Source: Candidatus Omnitrophota bacterium
Lineage (GTDB): Bacteria > Omnitrophota > Gorgyraeia > 1-14-0-20-64-10
Direction: 5' to 3'
Assembly: GCA_016201735.1 (NCBI GenBank)
Contig: JACQCH010000027.1
Span: 1 to 35,229 of the forward strand
DNA length: 35,229 nucleotides
Of this stretch, positions 32,077 to 35,229 are shown in pieces. A program made the translations under genes and the position numbers. Below the pieces are notes generated by a model, which was not told the origin of the DNA, did no database searches, and was given only the letters and a program-made list of their open reading frames with translations. Each line of letters begins with the position of its first letter. The stretch's first letter is position 1.

Positions 32077-33231
32077 TTAAAAAAACTGGCCGGCCCACAG
32101 TCGATCCAGGAACATCCGCCATGGAAGAATCTCGATGCCCTTCTCGATCTGCCGGGGCTCTTTCTCCAAACAGACCACCACGCATCGTTTGACCGGGCCG
32201 TCCTCCTGGAGCGCTTTTAAAGAACGGATGTCTCCTTCGTGCGCTCGGGAGGATCCCTTGATCGCCACGGCCAGCTCCTTATCCCCCACGATAAAATCGA
32301 CCTCCTGGCCGGCGCTCGTTCTCCAAAAGGTGACAGCCAACTCCGGATTCCGATACGCTTGGTAGGCCATCAGCTCCATGAGAACGTAATGCTCAAACGA
32401 TTTGCCGAACTCGGAGCTGCCCAAACGGGGCTGTCGCCTGGCAAGGTAATTCGCCACCCCGACATCGAAGAGATAAAATTTCTCCGTCAGGATCATTCTC
32501 CGGGTTCTCGACTTCTTCCAGGGGGCGATCCGGAATCCCAGATGGGTATCCTCCAGAATTTGGAAATAGGTCCGAACCACCTTGTGCGAGACGCCCGTTT
32601 CTCGGGCGATGTTCACGTAGTTGATCAGCTCGCTGCTGGACAGCGCCGCCACGCGGAGGAACTCCGCGAAGGCCGGAATATTCTGCGTTAAGGATTCCGC
32701 CACAATCTCTTCCTTTAGATAATCCGCCACGTAACCGCGCAGCTCTTCCACCGGGTTTGGCGAGAGATAGTGGGGAGGCAGCATCCCGGAAATCATCACT
32801 CGCTCGATGTCCATTTCATCCACTTCCTGGCAGGAGAGGGGAACCATGGTTTTCCGCCAGGCCCGGCCCGCCAGCAAATTGGCATGGCCCCGGCGTAGCT
32901 TCCGGGCGCTGGATCCCGTTAAAAGAAAGGAAAGCTTCCGGTTTTCGATCAGCCAATGGACTTCATCCAGAATCTGGGGAATTTTCTGGACCTCATCGAT
33001 CACCACCGGCCCCTTATGGTTCTGATATCGTTCCCGCAGGAGCGCAGGCCGGGAGGCGTATTCTGAAAAAACGTCCGTCTTCAGGAAATCGAGGAGCACG
33101 GCTTCTTTCTGCTGAGGGAGAAAGTGATGCGAAATCCAATAGCTTTTGCCCACCCTGCGCGGCCCCCAGAGAAAAGCGGATCTCTGCGGGGGCAGGCGGA
33201 CCTCAAAAAGCCTCCCTGTTATTTTACCCAT
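32077..33231 (-). CDS. AAA ATPase with C-terminal DUF4143
   Basis: A protein of 384 residues from the ATG at 33231. The N-terminal ATPase has Walker A WGPRRVGKS (22-30), a VVIDEVQKIP Walker B-like motif and SFLLTGSSARKLRRG; the C-terminal DUF4143 part has FYLFDVGVANYLARRQP and the conserved EVDFIV. Such ATPases are widespread in mobile or defence-rich regions and have no proven general function. It has its own start in a gap and is not tightly linked to neighbours. An ATG 54 bases upstream is not favoured. A palindrome surrounds the start codon. Confidence 0.82.
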   Translation of the reverse strand: MGKITGRLFEVRLPPQRSAFLWGPRRVGKSYWISHHFLPQQKEAVLLDFLKTDVFSEYASRPALLRERYQNHKGPVVIDEVQKIPQILDEVHWLIENRKLSFLLTGSSARKLRRGHANLLAGRAWRKTMVPLSCQEVDEMDIERVMISGMLPPHYLSPNPVEELRGYVADYLKEEIVAESLTQNIPAFAEFLRVAALSSSELINYVNIARETGVSHKVVRTYFQILEDTHLGFRIAPWKKSRTRRMILTEKFYLFDVGVANYLARRQPRLGSSEFGKSFEHYVLMELMAYQAYRNPELAVTFWRTSAGQEVDFIVGDKELAVAIKGSSRAHEGDIRSLKALQEDGPVKRCVVVCLEKEPRQIEKGIEILPWRMFLDRLWAGQFF

Positions 33232-33239
33232 ACAGGGTA
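33225..33239. promoter_or_regulatory. Palindrome around the DUF4143 ATPase start codon
   Basis: TACCC (33225-33229), a five-base loop, then GGGTA (33235-33239). The start codon occupies 33229-33231. A protein binding here, or a hairpin in the mRNA, would block initiation. It could equally be chance, since five-base arms are short. Confidence 0.35.
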
Positions 33240-33390
33240 TTTTATCCGGATAGATTTCCTTTGTCAAGGGAACGTCAGACCTCAAAGACCTCGGATTTTT
33301 AAGGTACGGTATGACCCCTTAATAGAGATACAGAAGAGCTGGGAAGCAATTGGAAGGAGTCAGTGGATCGTCTGGAAATTAGCCGAGCTT

Positions 33391-35088
33391 TTATTCGAAA
33401 TACATCGATTCGATTTGGGCGGAATATTTCTCCGCGACGACGCGGCGCTTAACCTTCAAGGTCGGAGTCAACTCTCCGGCTTGGAGGGAAAACGGCTCCG
33501 GCAGGAGGGTGAATTTCTTGATCTGCTCGAAGGAAGCCAGCTTCTCATTTAATCGGTCGATCCGTTCCTGAACCATCTTTTCGGCTTCAGGATGGTGGAG
33601 GATCGATTCGGCCGGCACGATCAAGGCGCTGATGTATTTGCGGCGGTCGCCGATCACCACGCAGTCGGCGATCAAGGGATCGGATTTCAGGGCGTTCTCC
33701 AGATTTTGCGGCGCCACCATTTTCCCGCCGGAGGTCTTGATCATATCCTTCTTCCGGTCCGTGATGGTTAAGAACCCCTCGGGACTTAAATTCCCAATGT
33801 CCCCGGTGTGGAACCAGCCGTCGGAATCGATCGCCTCGGCGGTGGCTTCCGGGTTATTGAAATAACCCTTCATCACGTGGGGGCCCCGCGTCAGGATCTC
33901 CCCATCCTCGGCGATCCGGACCTCGACCCCGGGAAGGGGCAGGCCCACCGAGCCGAACCGGAACTTCTCCGGCCGGTTCGCCGTGATGACGGGAGAGGTT
34001 TCCGTCAGCCCGTATCCTTCCAGGATCAGGACCCCGGCCCGGTAAAAGAATTCGGACAGCTCTTTGGAAAGAGGAGCGCTTCCCGAGATGCAGAACCGGA
34101 GGCGCCCTCCTAATCGGGCCCTCAATTTGGAAAACACCAGATGATCCGCGAGCCCGTAGAGGGGGCTCCCCCGTTCCACCCGGACCGCCCAATGGAAGAT
34201 CCACCGCTTCAGGACGGAGGCGGCCCGGACCGATTCCTGGACCCGTTCATGCATCTTTTCGTAAAAACGGGGGACGGCGGTCAGGATCGTCGGCTTAATC
34301 TCCAGAAGATTCGTCGGGACCGTCTCCATATTTTCCGCGTACGCCACGGATCCTCCGACGGAGAGGACGAAGTAATAGCCGGCGCACCGTTCGAACACAT
34401 GGCTCAAGGGGAGAAAAGAGAGGGTGGAATCTTTTTCGGTGATGGGAAGCACTTCTGCGATGGCGGCGCAGTTCGACAAGAAATTCCGGTGGGTGAGCAT
34501 CACCCCCTTAGGGTGACCGGTGGTCCCGGAGGTGTAGATGATCGATACCACATCCTCTGGCCGGCTGTTTGCAAGACGGCTCTCCAGTTCTTCTCTCACC
34601 TTGGGGCCGGCCGTTTCTCCGAGGCCAATCAGTTCGCCGAGCCACCAGACCCGAGGGCCGGCGACCCGATAGGGGGCGTCGAACAGAACCACTTTAAGAT
34701 CCATCTTCAACTGGAGGGGCAGCACCTTCGTCATCAATTCCGGACTGGAGACGAACAGCAGGCGGGCCTGCGCGTTTTGCAGGATGTACTCGATCTCTTC
34801 CGCCGTCAGCGTGGTGTAGATCGGGACCGTCACGGCGCCCGCGGCCAGGATCCCTAAATCGGCGAAGGCCCATTCGGGCCGATTTTCGGACAAGAGCCCC
34901 ACCCGGTCCTGCGGATGAACCCCCAGATCAATCAAACTTAAGGCCAACTTTCGGACATGACTTTGAAGTTCATTCCAAGAGATGTCCCGGTAGATTCCGG
35001 ACCGCTTTGCCCGCAGGGCCGTCCGGTCCCCCAACCGCTTCGCCTGAGCGAAGACCATCTGGGGGATTGTCTGCCAGGGAGGATTCAT
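33391..35088 (-). CDS. Long-chain fatty acid-CoA ligase (AMP-forming)
   Basis: A 565-residue acyl-CoA synthetase of the ANL superfamily. It activates fatty acids with ATP and CoA. Motifs: P-loop IIYTSGTTGHPKG (183-195), EGYGLTETSP, TGDIGNLSPEGFLTITDRKK and KTSGGKMVAPQNLE, and the C-terminal LTPTLKVKRRVV containing the last conserved Lys. The length, and the short FadD15-like N-terminus, suit bacterial long-chain types. It lies leftward behind an intergenic region shared with the rightward gene at the window edge. AGG stands directly before the ATG, which is not an ideal ribosome binding site. Confidence 0.9.
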   Translation of the reverse strand: MNPPWQTIPQMVFAQAKRLGDRTALRAKRSGIYRDISWNELQSHVRKLALSLIDLGVHPQDRVGLLSENRPEWAFADLGILAAGAVTVPIYTTLTAEEIEYILQNAQARLLFVSSPELMTKVLPLQLKMDLKVVLFDAPYRVAGPRVWWLGELIGLGETAGPKVREELESRLANSRPEDVVSIIYTSGTTGHPKGVMLTHRNFLSNCAAIAEVLPITEKDSTLSFLPLSHVFERCAGYYFVLSVGGSVAYAENMETVPTNLLEIKPTILTAVPRFYEKMHERVQESVRAASVLKRWIFHWAVRVERGSPLYGLADHLVFSKLRARLGGRLRFCISGSAPLSKELSEFFYRAGVLILEGYGLTETSPVITANRPEKFRFGSVGLPLPGVEVRIAEDGEILTRGPHVMKGYFNNPEATAEAIDSDGWFHTGDIGNLSPEGFLTITDRKKDMIKTSGGKMVAPQNLENALKSDPLIADCVVIGDRRKYISALIVPAESILHHPEAEKMVQERIDRLNEKLASFEQIKKFTLLPEPFSLQAGELTPTLKVKRRVVAEKYSAQIESMYFE

Positions 35089-35153
35089 CCTGAAAAACCC
35101 GTGAATTTCGGCATCTTCGCGTCAAGTGCTCCAATTTTCTCGACGGGAACAGG

Positions 35154-35159
35154 TATAAT
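35154..35159 (+). promoter_or_regulatory. Consensus -10 box (TATAAT)
   Basis: A perfect TATAAT on the plus strand, in the divergent gap between the acyl-CoA ligase and the rightward gene. No good -35 element is visible at 16-18 bases. A transcript would start near 35166, which favours a start codon later than the ATG at 35163. Confidence 0.5.
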
Positions 35160-35207
35160 GTGATGAGCGAAACGGCCTTTGCAGAACCTTCACCCCAGGG
35201 GAAGTTT

Positions 35208-35229
35208 GTGTCAGATGCCCAAAGGGCTC
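35208..35229 (+). CDS. Start of an unidentified gene (cut by right edge)
   Basis: Open reading to the window end. The GTG at 35208 has AGGGGAAG just before it and follows the TATAAT by about 50 bases, a sensible arrangement. An in-frame ATG at 35163 is also possible, but it would lie only a few bases from the -10 box. Only seven or so residues are visible, so no function can be given. Confidence 0.4.

Noticed and set aside
32068-32100. Rho-independent terminator after the DUF4143 ATPase gene
   Set aside because: A T-tract follows a GGCCGGCC self-complementary core, but that core leaves no loop and the extended stem pairs poorly.
34141-34857. 238-residue reading on the plus strand
   Set aside because: Antisense to the acyl-CoA ligase, which has all its conserved motifs.
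1-35229. tRNA or rRNA genes, insertion sequence transposases, phage integrase
   Set aside because: None was recognised on either strand; the window is almost fully occupied by protein genes.

Overview
The window is an envelope polysaccharide locus, followed on the right by a block of housekeeping envelope genes. The host is a Gram-negative bacterium of moderately high GC. The evidence is a lipoprotein export channel with SLBB domains, an outer-membrane beta-barrel, a Wzc-type kinase and M48/M23 envelope peptidases. The mix of PilZ proteins, dispersed palindromic repeats and a geranylgeranyl-reductase-like flavoprotein would suit an environmental lineage such as Nitrospirota or Methylomirabilota. 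That placement is an impression and cannot be decided from this sequence.

Layout. Positions 1-6685 (+ strand) hold the end of one gene, a 5'-truncated methyltransferase, an FkbM methyltransferase, four glycosyltransferases and a YdjC/ChbG-type deacetylase. Most starts in this run overlap or abut the preceding stop. The run converges at a shared CTAG on a very long leftward (- strand) series. Read in its own direction, from 32042 down to 6682, that series comprises: an alpha/beta hydrolase, an M23 peptidase, an M48 lipoprotein, a membrane PilZ protein, a membrane M48 peptidase, a HIT protein, an FAD oxidoreductase and a PilZ protein; then an outer-membrane beta-barrel, a Wza-like lipoprotein, two proteins sharing an unrecognised domain (one with TPRs), an initiating sugar-phosphate transferase, a Wzz/BY-kinase fusion and a Wzy-like polymerase; then a GT2, a methyltransferase, a carbamoyltransferase, two GT4s, gmd, fcl, another GT4, and the Wzm/Wzt ABC exporter. 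At the right end are an AAA/DUF4143 ATPase, a long-chain acyl-CoA ligase and the start of a rightward gene.

How it fits together. The sugar transferase loads a first sugar phosphate on a polyprenyl carrier. Gmd and Fcl make GDP-L-fucose. About nine glycosyltransferases extend the glycan. The FkbM enzyme, the methyltransferase, the deacetylase and the carbamoyltransferase decorate it. Export genes of two classical routes sit together: Wzm/Wzt (ABC route) and Wzy/Wzc/Wza plus a beta-barrel (polymerase route). No Wzx flippase is visible.

Most unusual points: (1) a Wza-like protein with both of its domain types duplicated in the order A-A-B-B; (2) an unassigned domain present twice in adjacent genes, once behind TPRs; (3) three unrelated palindromic repeats sitting on the 5' ends of three consecutive exported-protein genes and forming part of their coding sequence or start; (4) a carbamoyltransferase whose family-consistent start is an ATC codon behind a good ribosome binding site.
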